From Odontesthes bonariensis (taxonomy: Eukaryota; Chordata; Actinopteri; Atheriniformes; Atherinopsidae), in assembly GCF_027942865.1 (NCBI RefSeq), contig NC_134515.1:25938227-26002226 (forward strand): a DNA stretch of 64,000 bases. The letters run 5' to 3'. The position numbers and the translations under genes were made by a program. The notes beneath the pieces were generated by a model. It saw nothing but the letters and a program-made list of their open reading frames with translations. It was not told the origin of the DNA and did not search any database. Shown here piece by piece: positions 53,801 through 64,000 of this stretch; positions within the stretch are counted from its first letter, which is position 1; each line of letters opens with the position of its first letter.

Positions 53801-56636
53801 CGCCGCTGATCAAGCCTCAAATATCACCTCAACGCTAAACATGTAGCAGCTAGCGTGGAAGCTAACGGGGGCCCAACGCAGCTTAACATCCAAGATTCTA
53901 TATACTGTGTTTTCATGCTACATTCAGATTTCAAATAGGGATATGTTCTGTGTTTGTTGAAATATTGTTGAAAATGTTCATTTTCTAAAGGATAAAGTAT
54001 ATGCGATTAAAATGCGATTAATTTCGATTAATTAATTTCAAAGCCTGTAGTTAACACGATTAAAAATTTTAATCGAGTCACAGCCCTACTAATTTTAGAT
54101 TGATATCGGCAGTTTGTTTAGCAAAGATATGGGACTGGAGCATGTTTATTTTAAGGTTTTTCAAGCACAATGTTTTCTACTTCTTGCTTGATGTAGTATT
54201 TCAGCTGCTTCGCAATTAAGGGCCTCCCCTGCTGTATTTTGTGTTTCATTAACACAAAGCGCTTTCTCTGTGGGTGACGGCTCTAGATTGCAGGCAGACC
54301 AATTTAACGCCAGAGTATATTACGGAGGAGCCATTCTGTTGTACTGCGTTCAAACACATGAATATAACGAATTCATTCATTAATGAATTCTTTTTTTTTA
54401 CGTACGCTGTGATGAACTGTTTTCCCTAATGGAGATTTTCAGAAGTGTTCCGGAGCCCATGCAGTGATTTCCACTGCAAAACTGAGCCTGTTTATGACAG
54501 AGCTGCCTGAGGGCTTGAAGGTCACAAACATTTCAGGTGTGGTTTTTTTGGAGCCACAAACATGACCAAATTTGGCCTTTTAAAAAAAATTGGAGAAGTA
54601 TTAGCATACTGGTCAATTACATTTAAAGCATAAAAGACATATTATGTCCTTCTTTCTTTTTTTTTTGGTCAAGTTGGCAGATGTTTTTGTGGCCTTGTTA
54701 GGATGGACGAGACATGCCCCGGTCAAAGTATCTCTCAGTTTAAGCACAACAGATCTTGTTGCAGGGATGAGACCCTCGTCCATGCACCCCATCCACACAG
54801 CTGCGTGATGTCCACACCACAGAATGTAGCTCTTAAAGTAGAAGGCATTCATTTAACAAAGTAATGGTGTAGCAATAACATAAAGATCCAGAAAGTAATA
54901 GTAATAACTTCCCAGAAGATTGTACATTAAACTTAATTACCAAAGCTGTTTGCACCAGCTTGTGCTAAACTGCTAAAGAATTAGATTTTAAGAAATGCTA
55001 AGAGGCTTACGTTTCCTGCGACTGAAGTTTGACCTCAGAGAGTTGGAAGTGAAACCTGTTTGAGGCACAACTTCTTCAAAAGTCCAGCGTTGAACTGGCC
55101 AAAGTGGTGGGGACATGGAAAACAGTTGCTGCTCACACACAACCTTCTGCTAAGTCTTGCTGGAACATTACCCTGAAATATAAAGTTTATCCTCTTGAGG
55201 CTGTGAGCGGACGGAAGAACGTTTTTGTCCACATTATTAGTGTTTTGTCTCCATATAAAGTAGAATAAGTCGTTTGTGTTTTGGTCTCCTCTGTTTCTGC
55301 TCGCCAGGCCTTCAAGAAGAATGAGGATGCCAAAAAGAGACTAGTGGAGTCCTATGAACTCATGTTGGGCTTCTATGGCATCCGTTTGGTCAACAAAGAG
55401 ACGGGCGAAGTGAAGCGTGCAGAAAACTGGAAGGAGCGCTTTGGAAACCTGGAGCGGTATTTATTCATACACGAACATTTTCGTTCCGGTCATTTTCAGT
55501 CATTTCTGCTTTTTGTTTGTAATCGACGCTTCGATTGTCTCATCTCTTGCAGGAATATGCACAACAACTTGCGGATTACTCGCATCCTGAAAAGCCTCGG
55601 CGAGCTGGGCTTTGAGCACTATCAGGCCCCGCTCGTGCGCTTCTTTCTGGAGGAGACTCTGGTCAAGAAGACCCTCAGCAGCGTCAAACGCAGCGTCCTC
55701 GACTACTTTCTGTTTGCCGTGTTGGACAAGCAGAAGCGTCAGGAGCTTGTGCGTTTTGCTTACCTTCACTTTGAGCCAAAGGACAAGTTTGTGTGGTGCC
55801 CCCGAAAGATTCAGAAACAGTTGAGGAAGGCGGAGAAGAGATCTGAAGCTGTCGGCAATGGAGACGGAAAGGATGAAGCCTACTCGCGGGGTAAAAGCAA
55901 AGATGGAGAAGCGGCAGCGCAGCAGAAAGGAGAAGGACCGGATAATGTTGCTAAGGCTCAGAAAGGAACTGATAAAAGTAAGGACAAAAGCAAACAGCCT
56001 GAGATGTCCCCTGAGCCAAAAGCAGAAACTGAGGCAGTCGGAAATGGAAACGTGGCGACCGAGTGTATTGATGAAATTGTGAGGAATGGAAATGGCTCTC
56101 CAGATGACGTCCATGAAATGCAGCAGTCGCCCAGTCCCGACAGTCTGATGACAAAGATGGAGACCTGTGTGGACGGTGAGCCCAAATGTACCAACAGCAC
56201 GAAAGACGCCACCCAGGAAGCTGACATTATGCAAACAGACGGAGACGCGGAAACTGAAAAACCTCCGAAGAAGAAGAGGGAAGATGATGAGGTGCTGCCA
56301 GACAACGCTGAGGGCTCCACCAGCGGGCAGGCGGAGGAAAAGGCTGCTGCTGATAAGGCCCCGGGTCAAAAGAGCCCAACTGTGCAGACTCCTCATAAGA
56401 CTTCAAAACACTCACCTTCTCCGGTTTCTGAGAGGGAGGGGAAAATCCCAAGGACTGACTTTAGTCAAACGGCAAACAGAAAGGAAGAGGAGGAAACGCC
56501 ACAGGAGGACGTTTCCTCAACAAACGGGGTGAAAGCCAACAAAGGTGCTGATGAACAGAGCAATGGGAAGCTGTCAAAGGACGTTGATATGGAATTAACC
56601 CCCTCCAGCTCAGACCAAAATAAGGCAGATTCATGA
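50809..56636 (+). CDS. ogfr: Opioid growth factor receptor (OGFr), 7 exons, complete
   Basis: OGFr binds the pentapeptide opioid growth factor (Met-enkephalin) and restrains cell proliferation from the nuclear envelope and nucleus. Exons: 50809-50934, 51427-51492, 51586-51667, 51754-51832, 51998-52064, 55308-55456, 55553-56636. They join in frame to 550 residues. All internal junctions are GT-AG with matching phases; the first donor (ATA|GTGCGT) is the weakest, so exon 1 is less certain. The conserved OGFr domain is plain: RNLRAAKDMQSYRRGYP, HSYIQWLFPLREPGVN, ELMLGFYGIRL, HNNLRITRILKSLGELGFEH, QAPLVRFFLEETL, SVLDYFLFAV and KFVW. The last exon adds a low-complexity acidic/lysine tail with a basic nuclear-localisation-like cluster PPKKKR near residues 427-432. 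The proline-rich tandem repeats of human OGFr are absent. The gene lies next to col9a3 on the same strand, as in human 20q13.33. Confidence 0.96.
52524..54088. mobile_element. hAT-type non-autonomous DNA transposon in the largest ogfr intron
   Basis: The element is 1,565 bp and is bounded by TAGGGCTG at the left and CAGCCCTA at the right; the inverted match runs about 13 bases (TAGGGCTGnGACT). It is flanked by a perfect 8-bp direct repeat CTAATTTT (52516-52523 and 54089-54096), the hAT target-site hallmark. Subterminal regions are packed with GATTAA/TTAATC and GCGTTAA motifs on both sides. I see no transposase reading frame, so it is non-autonomous. It makes up about half of the 3,243-bp intron between ogfr exons 5 and 6. 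Confidence 0.88.
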
Positions 56637-57036
56637 CTAAACGATGATCGGAGAAAACGCATATGAACTGGAATGAAATGTAATATAAGGACAGATTAGG
56701 ACTGAAGATCGTCTCGGCCTTATTTCTACTGACGTTAAGATGCTATTTGGTTTCACTTTGAAGGAGTGTATGGGTGAATTGTTTCACCAGCTGTGGGACT
56801 GGATGCGACTCGGTTTCGACAAGGTTTACGGTATTCTGTGTATTTGTTCGCGTTTGATTTTTTTCAAACCCAAATCTGAGAAATGACCAAAAGCCGCAGC
56901 GTTTTCAACCTCCTCATCCCGTCTCCGGCTGCAGCGTAAAACCCTTTGACTGCAGGAGAAACAGTATTTACCTTGTTTCACAGATGGGAGGTTAATGTTG
57001 GGTCAAACAAGAGTGCGTTGTTAACGGTAACTGGAC

Positions 57037-57043
<7 letters not shown>

Positions 57044-57073
<30 letters not shown>
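57044..57073. repeat. (TG)n microsatellite in ogfr 3' UTR
   Basis: Fifteen uninterrupted TG units inside the inferred ogfr 3' UTR. Probably polymorphic in length. Confidence 0.9.
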
Positions 57074-57077
<4 letters not shown>

Positions 57078-57721
57078 AAGGGATCGACTCAGTAAATATC
57101 AGTGCCAAATTTTGATGATTTTCATTAGTTTATTCAACTCATTGCTGGTTTTGGTGTCTTTGTTGGATTTGTAGAAAACGAGTGGAAAAAATGTCAAATA
57201 TTCCAGACGTTATCCTTTTAAGATGGGAATGACAAAGATCGTCCGATGGTCACGTTAAATGTGTGTCAGCTAATTGAAGGTTTTTTTTCGTCTCTTTTTA
57301 CACTTAAATGAATTTGCAGATGAATACTTTGTGCGTTTGTGTTTTTCCCTGATCCTGCTGTTCAGAATGCTGAATGCCACCGAAGGCCCATTTCAGCATA
57401 TCTGCGTCCAGATTTGGGAATTGGACTCGTGAACAACTGAACGCCTTGCCAAACAATGTGATGAGACTGGTTGATTGTACATTGTGTGTTTTATCTTTGC
57501 AGGAAATGACAAAGCTTCGGTCATAATTTAAGTTTCACCGTGTGTCCACTTGAAGTTGGCCCGGTGGCACGAAAACGTACGAACCAGGGCGACGATGCTT
57601 CTCTTTATATTTGCACTTCATTTCTGTTATCAGTTGTTGAAGTTTCCTGTATTTTACTTGGTGAAATGATGAGAACTTTATAACTCTTTCCCAACTACAA
57701 ACCTGGCTGTTCACAGAACGG

Positions 57722-57727
57722 AATAAA
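57722..57727 (+). promoter_or_regulatory. poly(A) signal of ogfr
   Basis: AATAAA about 1.09 kb after the ogfr stop, followed within 30 bases by a T-rich run as expected downstream of a cleavage site. Positions 56637 to about 57745 are therefore read as the ogfr 3' UTR; it includes a (TG)n tract. Confidence 0.6.
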
Positions 57728-58560
57728 GTCATACTATTTTCTGATTTCCTTTTTTTTCAGCCGTCTATGTTGAACCAAAGTTGGGGTTGGGGGGCTTACT
57801 TTATTCGAATAGATGTCAATTTTCAGGATAACGATGGATCACAAGAGCGTCGGGAGAAGGGGACTTCTAGTTGTGTTTTACTTCAATTTTAAACTCAGGA
57901 TTCAAATGAGATGCGGTTACTAACCTATGTTTTGTTTGATTTATGGGCACCTTTCTGGGTTTTTTTTAATCTCATGTTTGTGGACGTTTGATCATGTATG
58001 ATGTGGGATGGTCAGTCAGCTGATGATTTATTTGAGTCATTTTTTAGGAGAAAAGGCCAAACGTCCAATTGATCAAGCACCAAATGGGTCTCTTTGACCT
58101 GTGATTGTGGGTTTATTGGACTTGCCATCGGTTAACTGACAACAGAGGTCAAATATCAAATAGGGGCTGTCGTTTGTGGACAGGTCAACATAAGTGTTGC
58201 TTCAGAAAGGGCATTGTGTTTCATTCTGACCTGATTCAACAAGTGGCTCGTGCTTCTGTGAATGTAGACGAAGAAGAGGTGTTCGTGGTGCTTGGTCAGG
58301 AAACACTGACTGAGCCAGTCTGGGGCGTAAAAGTAGAATTTTACTGAGACCCGCTTTAATCTGGCTTGGCTTTAATCATTGGCCGAGGAAGCTCCCTGCC
58401 TGTTAAGATCAATCAAACGGAACAAAGTGCTCTGTAATGTTTTTATGAGGTCATCTTAGTTTGGGGTTGCAAACTTATGAACAGAAAGCTGTAAAGCGGT
58501 CTCAAAACTGGACCCCTGAAACGCAAAGATTGAGCTGTATTGTAGGAATTGTAGGCACGT

Positions 58561-58955
58561 GTGCTTTCTGAGAGTTCCAATCTGGCTTCACGTTGCAGTT
58601 TCAACATTCATTGTTTTGGGTTTTTTTCTCCTATGATTGGTCAGTTAATATTTTTAACACACATAGCTCAACCCACTTTCTTGGTGTCCGAAATGGTTTA
58701 CCCCCCCCCCCCTTCCTCGGCATACTACCTCCTTCCCCCATCACCCCTGCGTCCGCCGTGCTGGATTGAGCTCTGCCCCTTCGACTGGAGGCTCGGGTTT
58801 ATCTGGAAGCTAAGAGAAAGTCATTCAGGGGCTGTGCGCCGTGAGTTGAAGGAAGGCTCAGTCGCGGACGCTGGGGGGGAAGCGACGCAGGACGTGGAAC
58901 CTGGGATTTGACTTTTTCAGCATAGACTCCTGTTTGTGAGGACGAGCGGGGAGCC
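58561..58955 (+). promoter_or_regulatory. 5' flank and leader of col9a3, with SOX-type motif
   Basis: GC content rises after about 58740 into the first exon, consistent with promoter and leader. CATTGTT at 58609-58615 reads AACAATG on the other strand and fits the SOX core; AACAAAG near 58422 is another match. Collagen IX genes are known SOX9 targets. Motif matches alone are weak evidence and no TATA box is evident. Confidence 0.35.
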
Positions 58956-61900
58956 ATGGAGGTGTTCTCTGCTCTTTGGGCGCTCTTGCTGTTCCAGCTT
59001 TTGACATCATCCTCAGCGCAGGTAAGGCTGATCAAAGTGCGGCGTTCTGCCTCTGAGCCGGCTGGCATGCGCTCTTAAATGGGCTGTGTTTGGAGCATTG
59101 TCTGTCCTCGGTGCCGTAGGCCTTGATACGTCAGTGAATATTATGGGGTACCTCTTGTGTTTGGTGATGATGGCATTGGTTCCCCTTCATAGTACCTTAC
59201 TTAAGGCACGGGACACCCATGCTAAAAACCGGACGCCCTCTTTGCATATTCTCTCTTAGTTGTACTCGTTTTGCGTTCGTTCTGCGCAACCTGAGCGAGC
59301 CGGGTCGATATTTCCGCCCCGGACCTGTTGGTCAAAGTACTAAGAGAGAATGTGTGCAGGTGGCTGCATCTTTCGCTCTAACTGCTGCAGACAGTGTTAT
59401 GTTTTCCCTGAACCTGTGGAATGCGCAGACTGGAGATCAGTGCGCACAAAGCCGCCTCTGTTCATTCAGCGTCCCTGACTGAGCTAAACCGGAGCACAGC
59501 ACATCTGGAAAGAGCTCAGCGATGTACAATGCATAATGTACTGTAGAAATCCAGTCAAGCCACGCTCCTTTGTCCAAAGTTAAGTGTAAAGCGTCTTTAC
59601 GCACGCTGTCCTCTGCGTGTTTTCCACTGTGTTGCGGTGCCATGGAAGAATTTGTGTCAAATTACTCGTTCATTATCCAGTTTCGCGCTGTTGATGCTGA
59701 AATATTGCGTTGAATTTTCTCGCCTGATTTTTGGTGCATGTTATGTTGCAGAGGCCAGGCCCCAGAGGAGCCACTGGGCTGCCAGGACCCCTAGGTGCAC
59801 CAGGAAGGGATGGCACTGATGTGAGTTGAGCAGACTCCAAAGGACACCTGCACTCTCACCTGCACATAATTGGGACAATCTTTGGTTTAACAGTCAAATG
59901 TTAGCGGTCGATGAGCATGATGAGCAGATGAATTAGCTCCTGGTTTTCTTTTTGTGGGTAAACTATTGATTTATTTTCCGTATCTTCTAACAGAAAAAGA
60001 AAAAAGTGGATAAGTTGCAGATAAAGAAAACTTTCTGCCTCAGCCTCTATGAGAACTCAATTGTTTCCAGTTTTTTTTTTTTTTAAGTTTCTGGCAGCCA
60101 CCATCAGTGTGCTGCTTGTGCCTTACCTGAATGTCTCTAAATATCAGACTTGATCAGACTGACTCCTCCCACGCCTCCTCCTACAAGTTCCAAATGTTCT
60201 CTCACAGAATGCAGGTAGGCAGGGTTTAGGTGTGTGAGTGACACATGATTGAAGAGAAGAACTGTCCCCGACACTCTAAATGTTCGTGATATTTGCACAC
60301 TGAATGCTCACATTTGCATGTCTTCTTTAGCAGGTCACATTAGCTCATACACCACAGGAAGAGTCACTGTATCTTGTCAACATTCGATGAAAATTACACC
60401 TTTTCAACATGTTTGCAGCTGTTTTTGTTGAAAGAAATTGGGGGAAATTAGATTTTATTTTTGCTTCTTTCTGGGAGGAAACTGGATCGTGGAGAGGCTC
60501 AGTAAAAAAAGAAACACTTTGATAACAAAGCAGAAGACTTTGTTCACTGCATTTATTTACCATCAACCCCCCCCCCCTCCCAAAAAAAAAAAACCCAACA
60601 TGCCTGTTGGACCATTTCAGGTCTGGATATTTTTGCGACTCCGGTAAAGTTTGGGCACACAGAGGGCCCATTCATACATTCCCCAACCCTGTGAGAACAT
60701 CTAGAGTTTCAGCTCGCACCTCCTTCCTGCACCTTCAGCCCCCCCGCCCAAACCAAACTGAGGCTTCTATCATGTGAGCGATCTGCATCGGGTCAGTTCA
60801 GTGGTGTTTGTTCTTCCCCACTCACTGGACGAGCCAAACGTTGCAAGCAGTGAGGCAGCTCATGCACCCTTTTGCTTTCGTCATCGATGAACTTGCATCG
60901 GGATTTAATAGCACTCAATCTGCTCCGCCAGTGTTTAGGACTTGTGTGGTGGTAATTATTTCAGAGGTGCACTTTTACATTTCCTCTTTAATTTGCTGAG
61001 ATGCTTTCGTGATGCTGAACAAATGTACGGTGGAAATAAACTGAGGGCCACGTAACTGATTTGATCTCATTTCCAGGGGAAACCAGGACCTGCTGGACTG
61101 CCAGGGAAAGCCGTAAGTCTTCCGGCATGCCATACCAATATGAAAAGGGCGATGATATTAAGTGTGACGAGGGGCTGGACCTCACGTTTGTCTCTTCGAG
61201 AAATGATTCCAAAGATAGAATAATAAAGAAATACATACAGAGCCAGAGTGTGTGAAACTTTATCAGTTTCTTCTGATCTATTTCCAGCGATCAGCACCTC
61301 ACCACTATTCTTGCTGTGCATTACTTTCCTATCATTTCATCTAGATCACGTATCGGGATTGAACTGTGGCAATTAATCTTTATGCGCTGTGCCCATTCAC
61401 ACCAGCATGATGCAGGCGCCAGTTTGCATAAAGCAAATAATGTTTTCATGACACATTCAAAGGAAAAAAAGCCCCGTTTTTCACATTTTTAAATAAATCT
61501 AATGAGACCATCACTGCTAATACGGTGAGTGGCCCCATTGGAACAAGTGTGGAAGGGATTAATAGAATGTGGAATAAGAATAAGTCAGCCTCGCACACAA
61601 ACTAACAACTCTCCAGTTATAGTAGTGCGATATAAGACCCTTCTACTCCTCCCTACCTTCAGACAAAAGGTGTGCCTTCTGACGGCAGACCATCGATTAG
61701 AAAAGGAACAAATTCCCAAAGATCTAAAGTGTGCTGAGCTGCAGCTTGTTTTTAATTGGGTGGCCTGGGGAGGAATCACATTTGAAAACAGTAAATCTTT
61801 TGCTCCTCTCCATTGAGAACCTCGTTGGTCTCTACTGTGTCTTTGTAGGGTCCCAAAGGAAAAGCAGGAATACCAGGGTCAGCAGGGAAAGCAGGCCTGC

Positions 61901-62173
61901 CAGGACTTCCAGGAATCGATGTAAGTGTCCCCGCAGTCGTTTTTACTCTAGCATCAACACAGTTTCTGCAGAAAATCTGTTTTCATTTGCTTTGGGATGT
62001 TGGTACCCAAACCGAGTGTAGTTGATGATGTGAAACCACAATTGATCAGCTATTGACGATATTCGAAGCAACAGAAACAGCAACAAGGACGAAGTGATGA
62101 TCTGTTTCTTCCTCTTCAGGGTTTGACCGGTCCTGACGGTCCCGCCGGAAAAGATGGACCCCCAGGGGAACCA
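58956..62173 (+). CDS. col9a3: Collagen IX alpha-3 chain, first five coding exons, partial at the right edge
   Basis: Alpha-3 subunit of collagen IX, a fibril-associated collagen that decorates type II collagen fibrils in cartilage. Exons seen: 58956-59021 (22 codons), 59752-59820 (23), 61077-61112 (12), 61849-61920 (24), 62120-62173 (18). Every junction is phase 0 with good GT-AG sites, the normal pattern of collagen genes. Exon 1 encodes a signal peptide (MEVFSALWALLLFQLL...SSAQ); the following exons are unbroken Gly-X-Y triplets. Exon lengths 23-12-24-18 and the string GLPGLPGIDGLTG match my recollection of the human COL9A3 amino end, which separates it from other collagens. No sixth exon is visible before the window ends. 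The start ATG is the first after a GC-rich leader and is followed directly by a hydrophobic core. Adjacency to ogfr supports the call. Confidence 0.94.
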
Positions 62174-64000
62174 GTAAGTGTGTCTTGATCATTTGGGATG
62201 CTGAGGATACATTTAAATGTGCACCAAATTGGGCTTCGCAGCCTCCAACCTACTTCACACTGTCCTGCATCAGTCAGCTTAAGCCAACCACCAGCAGGAC
62301 AAATGAACACATACAGCACAAATGCAAAGTTTGCATGTTGATCTGATCTTCAGGAGGCTTTAACAGGTACAAGGCCTCTGTTTTCTATGTCAGCCTGAAT
62401 TTGTCAAGTTAGCTTAGCATCTTGGTTGGGAATTATTTTAATGAGGGATCAGAATGGGGTTTTATTTCTGCTGCTCACTAATCCGTCGTGGAATGTGCAC
62501 CATTTCCCACCAATCTGCCAGATGGTTCCAGATATGATCAGTGCACCGATGCAGAGGGAAACAAGAGTTGTCCCCTGAGTGGCTAACAGAGACGACTGAA
62601 TCACAACACATGATCTCAAAGTATCAAGTTAAAAAGGCTTTCCACTTACACAATGTATGTAATACATGAAATGATAATAACAGTCACAATAAAGTAATGT
62701 TAGGGAGTGAGTGACCTATGCCCCCACACCCCTGCCACCACCACCTGATTAACTAATCTAATGAAGAAGCCGGTGTCTGCCCATGTGCCCAATTGCACAG
62801 ATATCTGCTGGCTCAAAGTGTGTCAGAGTCATGCGAGGTTTCAGTTTGAGACCAAGTATGAGCTAATGTGCAGCTCACTAAACCACACATACAACATACA
62901 CAGCCTGTTCTGTTGTGTTTGTGCATATGGAGCCAGCATTATTTTCAAATAGATGCCCTCCAATGAAAGGTTTCCTTGCAGCTGAGCCATGAAGTTTTCT
63001 TATAGTAGTCTTCAATGCCTAAAGATGACCAGCGAGTACGGGGAAGTAAGCAGCTCCTGAAAACAAATGTGAACTTTAAGTGGAAGTGAGGAAAGCCTTT
63101 TCGTCAAACTCCCGATGATTGACAGTCATGTGTGTCACTCTGCCACCAAGCCCTTTAGGCCTCTGCTGTGGACTTCTTCACCTTTCAAATCTGGTCAAAA
63201 CCCATTTTGTGACGGTTTCCCAAACTTCAGTGAGATTGTATTGGTATAGAAACATATACAGGCACCCCGCATCTCTTAGTTAGTGATTACTACTCCAGCA
63301 TGCCCTGATGTGCATTTTGCACACTGAGGAATGTAGTGGATAGGTGTGACATCACTGAGTTAGACGTGTTTGTTTGCCGTCTCGCCTCGGAGACAACACG
63401 AATACAGCTACGTGTTACACTTATTATTACAGTACATACATGAAGTGCAAGGTCTCCTTTCTAGTATCTGCTTATTTCTTTTTTTTTTACTTTAAACTCC
63501 AAACTCCATTTCTAAAGATTTTTTTTATAAAATGCTATAGAGATTTAAATCTGGAACTGGTGAGCTCATACTACCACACAGAAAAGTTGGCAGAGACAAA
63601 TGAATTTTATAGAATATACAAGTAAGTATTTGGAAAGATTCCAGAGATTAACTAATGGTGTCCGGATCATGTGTCAAAGGTTTAGTCTTTCCAAGAGATT
63701 AAACTGGGCTGCCTGTAGTCCAGATCTGTCTCCTGATGAGACGTATGTCCTATCATGAATGGATCTATGTCCATCTCACAGCACTGCAGCAATCAGTATC
63801 TTCGGTTTGTTTAAAAGTGTCATTAAAGAGGAAGGCTGACGTAGCGCAGGGGTAAACGGGCCCGACTGCCAGTGTGTTGCTGGCATCAAATTTTAGATTT
63901 GTTCATATTTTCTAAATACATAAGAGTTGGTCCATTTAATTGCACTCGTGTCCATTAAATAAAGGTTCCAACAAATGAACAAATTACGGGCTGCAGTTGT
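62174..64000 (+). other. col9a3 intron 5 up to the window edge
   Basis: No Gly-X-Y exon is visible, so the intron runs on past 64000. A tRNA-like stretch GTAGCGCAGGGGTAAACGGG at about 63841-63860 may be the head of a degraded SINE. Confidence 0.5.

Noticed and set aside
53508..53820. Two overlapping minus-strand frames of about 100 codons inside the hAT element
   Set aside because: Neither resembles a transposase or other known protein, and they overlap in different frames.
55500..56396. 298-codon open frame on the minus strand opposite ogfr
   Set aside because: It lies antisense to the conserved, spliced ogfr coding exon and resembles no protein; it reflects ogfr codon bias.
63835..63900. 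tRNA-like stretch GTAGCGCAGGGGTAAACGGG
   Set aside because: No complete cloverleaf or B box follows, so it is not a tRNA gene; at most the head of a degraded SINE.

Overview
This window is vertebrate nuclear DNA, most likely from a teleost fish. The evidence is AT-rich sequence with long intergenic stretches, short GT-AG exons, many remnants of Tc1/mariner, hAT and Harbinger-type transposons, LINE pieces (an L2-like copy and an RTE/Rex3-like copy), tRNA-derived SINEs with GGAT-type tails, and long (GT)n tracts. Species cannot be fixed from the sequence alone.

Three protein-coding genes are supported, all in the right-hand 40% of the window. (1) A two-exon K2P potassium channel of the TASK group on the minus strand (38539-40026), closest by residue pattern to KCNK15/TASK-5, with complete pore, pH-sensor and trafficking motifs. 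(2) ogfr, the opioid growth factor receptor, on the plus strand in seven exons (50809-56636). (3) The first five exons of col9a3, the collagen IX alpha-3 chain, on the plus strand (58956-62173), which continues past the right edge. The human counterparts OGFR and COL9A3 are neighbours on 20q13.33, and KCNK15 also lies on 20q, so the linkage supports the calls. The genes are not functionally related: one is a membrane channel, one a nuclear-envelope-associated peptide receptor, one a cartilage matrix protein.

Positions 1 to about 38500 contain no coding exon that I can recognise. This part is a repeat-rich gene desert: SINE and Tc1 remnants (1484-4600); a compound repeat with two DNA transposons nested in it (8520-10097); a Tc1/mariner remnant (11310-11785); a 1.6-kb Harbinger-type element carrying a decayed Myb/SANT-like gene (12795-14400); a SINE split by a LINE tail (16293-16545); a GC-rich island (about 24720-25430); an internally deleted LINE (26712-27234); an L2 LINE inserted into a Tc1 element (31335-33060); and a short hAT-like element (37035-37408). 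The gap between kcnk15 and ogfr holds another Tc1 remnant, a near-perfect 219-bp foldback element (45406-45624), a 5'-truncated RTE/Rex3-like LINE with target-site duplication (48043-48720) and a tRNA-derived SINE (48819-49146). The largest ogfr intron carries a 1,565-bp hAT-type element with a perfect 8-bp duplication.

I found no bacterial-style operon, CRISPR array or clearly new biological system. The most notable items are the transposon structures with exact junctions and the TASK-5-like channel that keeps the motifs expected of a working, trafficked channel.
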